34,980 nucleotides of DNA from Oscillibacter sp. (GTDB lineage Bacteria; Bacillota; Clostridia; Oscillospirales; Oscillospiraceae), in NCBI GenBank assembly GCA_014799915.1, contig JAAVHD010000063.1, forward strand, positions 2,193-37,172. The letters run 5' to 3'. A program made the translations under genes and the position numbers. Under the pieces are notes generated by a model. It was not told where the DNA came from and searched no databases. It saw only the letters and a list, made by a program, of their open reading frames with translations. Of this stretch, positions 24,924-34,212 are shown piece by piece. Within the stretch, counting starts at the first letter, position 1, and each line of letters begins with the position of its first letter.

Positions 24924-25688
24924 ATGCTGGAACAAATCATCTCCATCGTCCGGGAAGCAGGGGAGATCGTCATTTCCGCCCGCGACGTCTGGTCCCATAC
25001 CCACGAAAAAACCTCCGCCGCCGACCTGGTGACGGAGTACGACGTGGCAGTAGAAAATTTCCTGAAAGAAAAACTGCTGTCCCTGGTCCCCGGCTCCATC
25101 TTCTTCGGCGAGGAGGAGACAGAGCGTGCCGACCCCACCCAGGGCTGGGCCTTCATCGTGGACCCCATCGACGGCACCACCAACTTTGTCCGGGGATTGC
25201 AGCAGAGCGCCATCTCCGTGGCACTGGCGCATGACGGCACGGTGGAGTACGGCGTGGTGTACGACCCCTACAAGAACGAGATGTTTTCCGCCAGACGGGG
25301 CGGCGGCGCTTTCCGCAACGGCAGCCCTATCCATGTCAGTGAGCGGCCCATTGAACAGGGCATCTTCGGCATGGGCACCGCCATTTACCGCCGGGAGTAT
25401 CTGGAGCCCACCATGCGCGTCACCGAGCAGCTTTTCAAGCGCAGCTGCGATTTCCGCCGTCTGGGCGCGGCGGCGCTGGACCTGTGCAACGTGGCCTGCG
25501 GGCGGACGGAACTGTTCTTCGAGTACAGCCTGTGCCCCTGGGACCAGGCGGCGGGGAGCCTTATCATCACCGAGGCGGGCGGTTTTGTCTGCACCCTGGA
25601 AGGCAAACCCATGTCCCTGACAGACCGGTGCAGCGTGTGGGCCAGCAACCAGGTGAACAAAGACGTGCTCAAAGAGCTGGAGGTATAA
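24924..25688 (+). CDS. suhB: Inositol monophosphatase family protein
   Basis: GEEE, WAFIVDPIDGTTNFVRG, CPWDQAAGSLIITEAGG motifs. Confidence 0.93.
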   Translation: MLEQIISIVREAGEIVISARDVWSHTHEKTSAADLVTEYDVAVENFLKEKLLSLVPGSIFFGEEETERADPTQGWAFIVDPIDGTTNFVRGLQQSAISVALAHDGTVEYGVVYDPYKNEMFSARRGGGAFRNGSPIHVSERPIEQGIFGMGTAIYRREYLEPTMRVTEQLFKRSCDFRRLGAAALDLCNVACGRTELFFEYSLCPWDQAAGSLIITEAGGFVCTLEGKPMSLTDRCSVWASNQVNKDVLKELEV

Positions 25689-25691
25689 CCG

Positions 25692-26189
25692 ATGCCCTAT
25701 ATCCTTGCGATTATCTTATGTATCGCCGCGGACCAGGCGGTGAAGTATTATGTGGTCAGTCACCTGGCCCTCTATGACCATGCCCCCCTGATCCCCGGGA
25801 TCGTGGAACTGTTTCACATCCAGAACACCGGCGGCGGGTTCTCCATTCTTGAGGGACACACCTGGGTACTGACGCTGTTGACAGCGGTTCTGATGGTTGG
25901 TATCGCGGCGGCGATGGTGAAGAAACTGTTTCCCCACCCCCTTGCCATGTGGACACTGACGGCCATTCTGGGCGGCGGACTGGGGAATCTCGTTGACCGG
26001 GTACGGCTGGGGTACGTGGTGGACATGTTCAATTTCCAGTTCATGAGCTACCCGGTGTTCAATGTAGCAGACATCCTGGTGGTATGCGGCACCATCGGGT
26101 TTGCCGCCTACTATCTGCTGCTCCACGACAAGGAAACCCCCGCCGAAGAAAAGGAGCCGGAAAATGATCTACCTGACGGCGGGCAGTGA
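25692..26189 (+). CDS. lspA: Lipoprotein signal peptidase (SPase II)
   Basis: AADQAVKYYV, NTGGGFSILEG, GGGLGNLVDRVRLGYVVDMFNF, FNVADILV. Confidence 0.95.
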   Translation: MPYILAIILCIAADQAVKYYVVSHLALYDHAPLIPGIVELFHIQNTGGGFSILEGHTWVLTLLTAVLMVGIAAAMVKKLFPHPLAMWTLTAILGGGLGNLVDRVRLGYVVDMFNFQFMSYPVFNVADILVVCGTIGFAAYYLLLHDKETPAEEKEPENDLPDGGQ

Positions 26190-27075
26190 AGACGCCGGGG
26201 CCCGGCTGGACAGCTTTCTGGCCGCCGCCTTGCCGGATGTGACCCGCTCCGCCGCCGCGCGGCTCATTGAGACGGGGCAGGCAACAGTGAACGGGAAATC
26301 CGTCTCCAAGAGCTGCAAGCTCTCCGGCGGGGAAGAGATCGCCGTCACCCTCCCGGAACCGGACCCCATCGAGGCCCTTCCCCAGGACATCCCGCTGGAC
26401 GTGGTATACGAGGATGCCGACGTGATCGTGGTAAACAAGCCTGTGGGCCTGGTAGTCCACCCCGCCCCGGGCCACCCGGACGGCACGCTGGTCAACGCCC
26501 TGCTCTACCACTGCGGCAGCACCCTCAGCGGCGTAGGGGGAGCCCTGCGCCCGGGCATCGTCCACCGCATCGACCGGGACACCAGCGGCCTCATCATCGC
26601 CGCCAAGAACGATACCGCCCACCAGGCCCTCTCCGCCCAGCTCCAGGATCACACCCTGGCCCGGACCTACGAGGCAGTAGTGGTGGGAAACCTCCGGGAG
26701 GACCACGGCACCGTAGCCGCCCCCATCGGACGGCACCACACGGACCGCAAGAAAATGGCCGTCACCGATCACGGCGGCAAACCCGCCGTCACCCACTGGG
26801 AGGTATTGGAGCGCTTCCCCGGCTATACCCACGTCCGCTGCCGCCTGGAGACGGGGCGTACCCACCAGATCCGGGTCCACATGGCCCATATCGGCCACCC
26901 CATCTACGGCGACACGGTCTACGGGGCTAAAAAGCCCGTGCCGGGACTCACCGGGCAGTGCCTCCACGCAGTCGGTCTGCGTTTCCTGCATCCCAGGACC
27001 GGGGAGACCGTGGAACTGAGCTGTCCGCTGAATGAAGAATTTGAGGCGGTTTTGGAAAAACTCCGGCGATCATAA
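26164..27075 (+). CDS. RluD-family 23S rRNA pseudouridine synthase
   Basis: S4-like N-terminus; GIVHRIDRDTSGLIIAAKND and ETGRTHQIRVHMAHIGHPIYGD. Start 26164 preferred. Confidence 0.93.
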   Translation: MIYLTAGSEDAGARLDSFLAAALPDVTRSAAARLIETGQATVNGKSVSKSCKLSGGEEIAVTLPEPDPIEALPQDIPLDVVYEDADVIVVNKPVGLVVHPAPGHPDGTLVNALLYHCGSTLSGVGGALRPGIVHRIDRDTSGLIIAAKNDTAHQALSAQLQDHTLARTYEAVVVGNLREDHGTVAAPIGRHHTDRKKMAVTDHGGKPAVTHWEVLERFPGYTHVRCRLETGRTHQIRVHMAHIGHPIYGDTVYGAKKPVPGLTGQCLHAVGLRFLHPRTGETVELSCPLNEEFEAVLEKLRRS

Positions 27076-27082
27076 CAAACAG

Positions 27083-27118
27083 AACGGGAGCGCCCCATAA
27101 AGGCGCTCCCGTTTTTCT
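27083..27118 (+). terminator. Rho-independent terminator
   Basis: acgggagcgcc-ccataaa-ggcgctcccgt followed by ttttctcc. Confidence 0.8.
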
Positions 27119-27126
27119 CCTGAATA

Positions 27127-28041
27127 TCAGCGCAATCTCACCGTACACTCCAGCGTCAAACCGCCCGCAGTAGCGGTGATCTGCGTCGTGCCCTTGCCCA
27201 CGCGGGTCACCAGGCCGGTCTCGCTGATGGTTGCCACACTGGGGTTATTGGTGGCCCAGACGACGCCGTCTTCCGGCCCGACGATCTCCCAGCTGCTGCC
27301 GTCCTCCCACTTTACTTTCATCTGCCAGGTGGACTCGCTGGGGGACAGGGTGAAGTCGTCCTTGCTCAGCCGGAACGACGAGACGTTGGGGTTCACCCAC
27401 GGCTCGCCCTCCACCTTCACCTGACAGGTTGCCGTCTCCTCGCCGCTGGTGGCAGTGATGGTCACGGTGCCGCCCGCCTTGCCGGTGACAGCGCCGCCGT
27501 CCACCTCGGCGATCTCCGGATTGGAGGAGGACCAGCTGATATTCCCGGTGCCGCCGGTGGCGGTCAGCCGCCCGGTCTCACCCGCCGGGATGGTGATGTC
27601 CGTCTGGGACAGGGCCAGAGGCTCGCCGGTCCCTGTAGCGTCGTCCGGCTGGGAATCATCCGGCTGGACATCGTCAGGCTGAACGTCGTCAGCGTCATCC
27701 CCCGCGTCCTCCGTCGGGACCACCGTATCCCGGGCGGGGATCTTTTCATCCTGGCTGCTTACGGGGGAGGGCTCCGGGTTGTCGCGGATGCCCACCGCCT
27801 CGGCCACATCGTCGCCGAAGACCACGTAGCCCACCACACCCAGGATGATCAGCCCGGTCAGCAGCAGCATAATACCGCCCGCGCCGCCGGAGCGGGCGCT
27901 CTGCCGCTTCTCCACCCGGCGGCCGCCGTGACGGCGGGGCGGATGGCCCCTCTTGATGGCTTCTTCCTCTTCACAGAAGGGGCAGGAGCGGTAAGTATCG
28001 GAATATTCCTCCCCGCATTTGGGGCAGCGGCGGTTGCTCAT
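27127..28041 (-). CDS. Zinc-ribbon, TM, Ig-like (Big2) domain protein
   Basis: MSNRRCPKCGEEYSDTYRSCPFCEEEE; TM helix; ISWSSSNPEIAEVDGGAVTGKAGGTVTITATSGE and WATNNPSVATISETGLVTRVGKGTTQITATAGG. Confidence 0.88.
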   Translation of the reverse strand: MSNRRCPKCGEEYSDTYRSCPFCEEEEAIKRGHPPRRHGGRRVEKRQSARSGGAGGIMLLLTGLIILGVVGYVVFGDDVAEAVGIRDNPEPSPVSSQDEKIPARDTVVPTEDAGDDADDVQPDDVQPDDSQPDDATGTGEPLALSQTDITIPAGETGRLTATGGTGNISWSSSNPEIAEVDGGAVTGKAGGTVTITATSGEETATCQVKVEGEPWVNPNVSSFRLSKDDFTLSPSESTWQMKVKWEDGSSWEIVGPEDGVVWATNNPSVATISETGLVTRVGKGTTQITATAGGLTLECTVRLR

Positions 28042-28261
28042 CTATCATATCCTCCTTGAGGCAAGTCGTTAAAACGTCATTTACATAATATCTTCTTTTT
28101 CCATCGCCGTCAACCGGCTTTTGTCGAATTTGACGCGGACAGCAAAAATTTTGTTCCCGCCCGTGGAAATTGCTGCCGGCTTTCCCCCGCGCAAAGCCGT
28201 ATCTGGGGCCAGGGAAATCAATTTTTGAAGCAGAGACTGAAAACCTGATCCATCCATGTAG

Positions 28262-28526
28262 GGGCGGACATTGTCCGCCCGCTTCTCAAGGGCTGCTGCG
28301 CGCTGCAATAGAACGGGCGAATGATATTCGCCCCTACGGGTGCATCCCGGTTCGCGCGTATATGCCTTTTGGAAGCGGGCGCACACTGTGCGCCCCTACA
28401 TGGATTCATCTGATTTTCAGATCCATCCGCATAACATTGATTTTTGTAATTTTAGCGGTATCCTATTGCCATCGGTTTTGGGTATGTTATAATCAGAATA
28501 ACGAACCGGGCGGACATGATCCGCCC
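28262..28526. repeat. Four 19-nt palindromes (GGGCG...CGCCC), REP/MITE-like cluster
   Basis: gggcggacattgtccgccc (28262-28280), gggcgaatgatattcgccc (28315-28333), gggcgcacactgtgcgccc (28377-28395), gggcggacatgatccgccc (28508-28526), each with CTAC/GTAC-type flanks. Confidence 0.85.
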
Positions 28527-28544
28527 CTGTACAGGAGCGCCGCC

Positions 28545-29354
28545 ATGAGAGTCATCGACATGCACACCCACATTTTCCCGGAGAAGGTCGCCGTCAAAGC
28601 CACCCTCGCCACGGCGGAATATTTTCCCATGCCCGAGCCCCCCAACCACTACGGCAGTGTCTCCGAGCTGGCGGACGCCATGCGCCGGGGACATATCGAC
28701 TACGCCATGGTCTTCTCCGCCGCCACCACGGCGCACCAGGTAGAGCACATCAACCGCTTCATCCTCGCCGAAGCGGAGGCCAACCCCCAGTTCATCCCCT
28801 GCGGCACCCTCCACGCCGGGTACGAAAACTACCGGGAGGAGCTGCGCTGGATGCGGGAGCACGGGATGCACGGCGTGAAGCTCCACCCGGAGTTCCAGCA
28901 CTTCGTGCTGAATGATGAGCGTCTGTTTCCCATGTTCGAGGAGATGGAGAAGACGGACATGTTCCTCATCGCGCACATGGGCGACCCCCGGGTGAACGTC
29001 TCCGGTCCCGCCCGGATGATCCCCATTGCGGAGACTTTTCCGAAGCTGCGGTGCATCGCCGCCCACCTGGGCAACTGGGGGGACTGGGACATTGAAAAGA
29101 TCCGCCCCCTGACCAGGCTGCCCAACGTCTACACCGACATCAGCTCATCCTTCAGCTACGCGGTGGACAAAGCGCCCCTGTATCCTATCCTGCGGGAGTA
29201 CGACCCCTCCCACGTGTTCTTTGGCTCCGACTACCCCCTTTGGAGCCCCGGGAAGGAGCTGGATAAGACCCTGGCGCTGGGACTGGAGCAGGATTTTCTG
29301 GAGGACATTCTGTTCAACAATTTCGCGGCGTTTTATCACTATAGAGAGCTGTAA
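28545..29354 (+). CDS. Amidohydrolase-family metal-dependent hydrolase
   Basis: MRVIDMHTHIFPEK, GVKLHPEFQHF, AHMGDPR, AAHLGNWG, FFGSDYPLW. Start 28545 behind aggagc. Confidence 0.92.
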   Translation: MRVIDMHTHIFPEKVAVKATLATAEYFPMPEPPNHYGSVSELADAMRRGHIDYAMVFSAATTAHQVEHINRFILAEAEANPQFIPCGTLHAGYENYREELRWMREHGMHGVKLHPEFQHFVLNDERLFPMFEEMEKTDMFLIAHMGDPRVNVSGPARMIPIAETFPKLRCIAAHLGNWGDWDIEKIRPLTRLPNVYTDISSSFSYAVDKAPLYPILREYDPSHVFFGSDYPLWSPGKELDKTLALGLEQDFLEDILFNNFAAFYHYREL

Positions 29355-29396
29355 AAGTTTCCGCAAAAACTCTGATTACGAAAGAATGGTTCTACA

Positions 29397-30194
29397 ATGA
29401 AGAACTTCAAGCGCCTGACTGCGTTCTTTCTGGCTCTGATTATGAACCTCAGCCTCATGTCTGCCGCTTTCGCCGCTGATGGCGACTGCCCCGGTACTGA
29501 CACCGATGACCCGGGCATCGTCTGGATCTTCACCGACACTGACGAGAACCCGAACCAGCTGGACGGCCTGGCTCCCGTGACCGGCTTCCATGATGTCAAG
29601 ACCACCGCCTGGTACTACAATGATGTCATGGAGTGCGCCAAGCTTGGCATCGTCCTGGGTTTCACCGACGGCACCTTCAAGCCCGAGGACAAGGTTACCT
29701 ATGTCCAGTTCGGCTCTATGCTTATCCGTACCTTCTACAGCGCTGACGTTGAGAAGGTCGCCGACCCCTCCGGCAAGCCCTGGTATTATCCCAACATGCA
29801 GGTCATGCGGGACAGGAACCTGGATGCCAACACCGACATTACCGGCCAGGGCGGCTGGCCCACCATCAAATGTGCCGGCAGTGCTGTCAGCCGCTACGAG
29901 ATGGCCATGATGCTCTACAACGTCCTCAAGGACAAAGGGGCTACCGGCAAAGTCACCTCTGCTGAACTCACCGCTGCCCGCAAATCCCTCAAGGATTACT
30001 ACGACAAAATCTCTCCCGAGAACCAGGGTCAGTATATCGCAGCGATCCAGTACAACGTAGCCCTCGGCATTATCACCGGCATGACTGACGGCACTTTCTC
30101 CGGCGAAAGCAGCATGACCCGCGCCCAGGCTTGCGCCGTCATGGTCCGTATGCTGAATCTCATTAATCAGGATGACGTTGGCGGGGGACAATGA
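29397..30194 (+). CDS. Secreted SLH-domain protein
   Basis: Signal peptide MKNFKRLTAFFLALIMNLSLMSAAFA; FHDVKTTAWYYNDVMECAKLGIVLGFTDGTFKPEDKVTYVQFGSMLIRTF; second SLH near the C-terminus. Confidence 0.92.
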   Translation: MKNFKRLTAFFLALIMNLSLMSAAFAADGDCPGTDTDDPGIVWIFTDTDENPNQLDGLAPVTGFHDVKTTAWYYNDVMECAKLGIVLGFTDGTFKPEDKVTYVQFGSMLIRTFYSADVEKVADPSGKPWYYPNMQVMRDRNLDANTDITGQGGWPTIKCAGSAVSRYEMAMMLYNVLKDKGATGKVTSAELTAARKSLKDYYDKISPENQGQYIAAIQYNVALGIITGMTDGTFSGESSMTRAQACAVMVRMLNLINQDDVGGGQ

Positions 30195-30220
30195 CCAGAT
30201 CTATTGCGGAGATACACACC

Positions 30221-30801
30221 ATGACTTACGGCTACATACGGGTATCCACCCGTGAACAGAATGAGGACCGCCAACTGATCGCGCTGTCCGATTTCGATAT
30301 ACCACGGAAGAACCTGTTCATGGATAAACAGAGCGGGAAGGACTTCAACCGCCCGTCATACCAACAACTGCTGAAAAAATTGAAACCGGGCGACCTTTTG
30401 ATCATCAAAAGCATCGACCGGCGGAACGCAATTATGAAGAGATCCTGGAACAGTGGCGCATCATCACCAAGGAGAAACGGGCCGACATCCGTGTGCTGGA
30501 TATGCCCCTGCTGGACACCAGCATCCACCGGGACCTGACCGGGACGCTGATCGCCGACATTGTGCTCCAGCTTCTGTCCTATGTAGCGCAAAGTGAGCGG
30601 GAGAACATCCGCCAGCGGCAGGCGGAGGGCATCGCCGCCGCCAAAGCCAGAGGCGTCCACTTTGGACGGAAGTTCAAGGATCGGGGCGAAAACTACGAGT
30701 CCATTATGGCCGCATGGCGCAGGGGAGAAATTTCCGGCAGAGCGGCGGCCAGGGAACTGGGTGTGGCCCACGGAACCTTCCAGCGGTGGTGCAAGGATTA
30801 A
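30221..30801 (+). pseudogene. Serine recombinase interrupted by one apparent frameshift
   Basis: MTYGYIRVSTREQNEDRQ...LLIIKSIDR in one frame, then RNYEEILEQWRIITKEKRADIRVLDMPLLDT...QSERENIRQRQAEGIAAAKARGVHFGR in another; shift near 30419-30427. Confidence 0.85.
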
Positions 30802-30954
30802 TATTTGACCAATAAAGTGTAGGTTGTAGTCCACACGAAATGTGCTATGGTGTTGAGCAAGGTAATACCGTTTTTAAGGACGACGTGCCCTACTCTTGTC
30901 CATTTTAGCAAAAGAAATTTTACCATATACCCCAGTATTTTGCAAGAGTGGAAT

Positions 30955-31025
30955 GGCTTAAAACCTACAACCATGTAATCCGCGGTGGAAAGGAAACGCG
31001 GCTTAAAACCTACACCTTGTAAGCC
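30955..31025. repeat. Two direct repeats ggcttaaaacctacaMCNWTGTAAKCC
   Basis: ggcttaaaacctacaaccatgtaatcc (30955-30981) and ggcttaaaacctacaccttgtaagcc (31000-31025); a partial inverted copy gtgtaggttgtag lies near 30821-30834. Confidence 0.7.
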
Positions 31026-31210
31026 ACAACGCAAGATTCATTTTCGCTTGAGCAATAAACTGCGAACAAGCGGCATGGGGAGCAGGTATGCAAGAAAATC
31101 TGTTTTACAGGATCTTGATACAGTCATAAAACATGGCCTGAAAGCCATACAGGGGATGACTGTGCGCATACTTTGCTATAAAGCCTGAAGTGACATAGGG
31201 GGGAATTGAC

Positions 31211-34194
31211 ATGACAAAGGAAGCGAAAAAAACCGAACATATCCAGCGCACATTGCTGGTGTGTGTGATCGTCGCTTGTTTGGTATCCCTCGTGATCGGA
31301 GCGTTTTTCTATATCAGGTCCGTGAACCGGAGCGTAGAGGAGCAGCTCATCCAAAACGTCATGAGTGTGACCATCCAGCAGCAGGAGGCCCTTGACAGAT
31401 TCATCATCAGCGATCGGGAGCGGCTGCACAGCTACGCGGAGTATCTTTCTGAACAGCCCGCCAGCGGTGCGGAGGCCGCACAGGCCGTACTGCCGCTGTT
31501 TGCAGTGGTGGACGCGGAGTATACGGTCATGTGTGTTGGTCATGGCTGGGCGTACAGCAGCCGGTATGAGTATGAACACCGGCTGACCGAAGATCAGCTG
31601 GAGGAATACGGCGGCCTCACCGGCAGCGGCGTGCGCAACAGCTATACCGCGATCTTCTCGGGCGATGAAAAATTCGGTTATTATGAAACCTTCACCTTCT
31701 CCGACACCGGGCACCAGGGCGTGGTCCAAAAGGACTATGACCGCACCGAAATTCAGGAGACCTTCTCCCTCTCCTTTTACGACGGCCAGGGCAGCGCCTT
31801 TGTTGTGGACACAGACGGCGATATCCTGATGCGCTCAATTACGACCGCAGGGGATTGGAACGACAATATCTTTGACGGTCTGATCTCGGAGGGAGGAGAC
31901 CCGGAAAAGATCGAGCAGCTCAGGCAGGCGCTTCACAATGACGAGACCGGTTCTATGAGCTTTCCGAGCATGGGGAGGGCCAAGTCTATTTCACCTACAT
32001 CCCGATGGAGTCCGTAGACGGCTGGTTTATGGTCTCCGCCGTACCGGCGGAGGCGATCCAGGGCGTAACGAACGGGATCCTGCAAAACACCAAGGCGGCG
32101 GTGCTCTTCCTGGCTGTCATCCTGGTCATCTTTGTAGTCTTTGTCCTTTTGATCACACGCACGCAGAAGGAGCTGGGCTCGAAAGAGCAGAAGATCCGAT
32201 ATCAGTCCAGGCTGTTCAATGTCCTGACCGATTACATCAGCCGCTGCACAGACGATGTCTATATCCTGGTGGAGCAGGGGGCCTCGGAGCCGGAGTTCCT
32301 GAGCGCCAACGCAGAGCGGGTGCTGGGTGTCAAGCCGGAGCAGATCATCCCCCGTCTCCAGGCCATCGATCGTGAGACAGACTACGAGTCCGCCATGAAG
32401 TACAACGCCATGTACCGCGCCATGAGCCCCGGCGGAGAGTCAGTCACCCGCGTTGTCGAGCGGATCGACCCCAGGACCGGCACGCGCCGGCACTTCATGG
32501 AGACCGCCGACTGCGAGGAGATCGACGGCAGGAAGAAGTGGTTGGTCTACATCTCTGACCGGACCAGCGAGCAGGAGGAGCGCGACGCCCTGTCGGATGC
32601 CCTGACAACGGCCGAGGCGGCCAACGAGGCGAAGTCCGTGTTCATGAACAGTGTCAGCCACGATATCCGCACCCCGATGAACGCGGTGATTGGGTTTGCC
32701 ACCCTGCTGAACCGGGACGCGGAAAAACCGGACAAAGTGCGCGAGTACACCCGGAAAATCGCCGCCTCCGGCCAGCATCTGCTGGGGCTTATCAACGACA
32801 TCCTGGACATCAGCAAGCTGGAGGCTGGCAAGACCTCCCTGAACCTGTCCTCTGAAACGATCGCGGATTGGTTGGAAGGCATTGACGCCATCATCCGTCC
32901 CCAAATGAACAGCAAGGGCCACACCTTCGAGGAGTACAGCAGCGTGCAGCACGAGGCTGTGGAGATGGATAAGCTGCGCATGAATCAGATCCTGCTCAAT
33001 CTGCTGTCCAACGCCGTGAAGTATACGCCGGAGGGCGGCCGCATCACGCTGCGGATAGAGGAGCTGCCGCAGGTCAATCGCAAAATGGCCCTCTACCGCT
33101 TTATCGTGGAGGACAACGGTTATGGCATGAGCGAGGAATATCAGGAGAAGATATTCCAGGCCTTTACCAGGGAGGAGGACGCCGTCACCAATCAGATCCA
33201 GGGCACCGGACTGGGCATGGTCATCACCAAAAATCTGGTGGACCTGATGGACGGAACGATCACCGTGCGCAGCAAAAAGGGCGAGGGCTCCACCTTCACC
33301 GTGGAATTGGAGCTGCCTCTTGCCGAAGCCGAGATCGACCGGGACTTCTGGAGAAAGAACCATATCGCCAGAATGCTGGTGGTGGACGATGAAGAAGTGA
33401 TCGGCCAGAATGTCCGATTGGCTATGCGGGACACCGGGGTCAGCGTGGATTACTGCATGGACGGACAAACCGCTTTGGATATGATCAAGCGGTCTAAGAG
33501 GGAAGGGGAACCCTATGACATCGTCCTGCTGGACTGGCAGATGCCCGGCATGGACGGTCTGGAGACCGCGGGCCGCATCCGGCAGGAAGAAGAGATCGCC
33601 AAAGAAGTCCCCCTCCTCACGCTTACCGGCTACGATTGGACGGATATTGAGGGGGAAGCGCGGGCTGTGGGGGTGGACGCCTTCCTGGCCAAGCCCTTCT
33701 TCCTGACCAGCTTCCGCAAGGCGGTGGACGGCCTGCTCAACCATCCGCTCCCGAACAAACCGGAGCAGGAGGAGAGCATCCTTCGGGGGATGCACATCCT
33801 GGTTGCGGAGGACAACGAGATCAACGCGGAGGTCATTTCCGAGCTGCTGGATATGTCGGGCGCCTCCTGTGAGATCTGTGCGAACGGGCAGATCGCGGTG
33901 GATACGTTTGCCCGGTCCGCGCCCGGAACATATCAGTTGATCCTGATGGACGTACAGATGCCGGTGCTCAACGGCTACCAGGCCACAAAGCGCATCCGGT
34001 CCCTGACGCACCCCATGGCCCGGAAGATCCCCATTATCGCCATGACGGCCAGCTCGTTTGCCGATGACGTCCACGACGCCCTGGAAGCCGGCATGGACGC
34101 CCATGTGGCCAAGCCCGTTGACATGGATGTGCTGGCGCAGACCGTGAAATCGGTCCTGAAGATCGGCCCCCTGCAGGATACTCCTCAGATCTGA
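31211..34194 (+). pseudogene. Cache-type hybrid sensor histidine kinase with two receiver domains, split by one apparent frameshift
   Basis: 31211..32017: TM and extracellular sensor. 32005..34194: TM, HisKA (NSVSHDIRTPMNAVIGF), HATPase (DNGYGMSEEYQEKIFQAF), REC1 (VLLDWQMPGMDGLE), REC2 (ILMDVQMPVLNGYQATK). Intact reading FYELSEHGEGQVYFTYIPMESV resumes after 31950. Confidence 0.88.
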
Positions 34195-34212
34195 TCGAAT
34201 GGAGGTGGGAAT

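Noticed and set aside
26059-26991. 310-aa minus-strand ORF
   Set aside because: Antisense to lspA/rluD; no recognisable domain and low-complexity composition.
28081-28386. 101-aa minus-strand ORF
   Set aside because: Runs through the palindrome cluster; translation has no domain and probably reflects the repeats.
28262-28526. Possible CRISPR array from regularly recurring palindromes
   Set aside because: Only four palindromes, irregular spacing, mixed orientation, no cas genes; better described as REP/MITE-like.
29376-30191. 271-aa minus-strand ORF
   Set aside because: Antisense to the SLH-domain protein, which has a signal peptide and SLH motifs.
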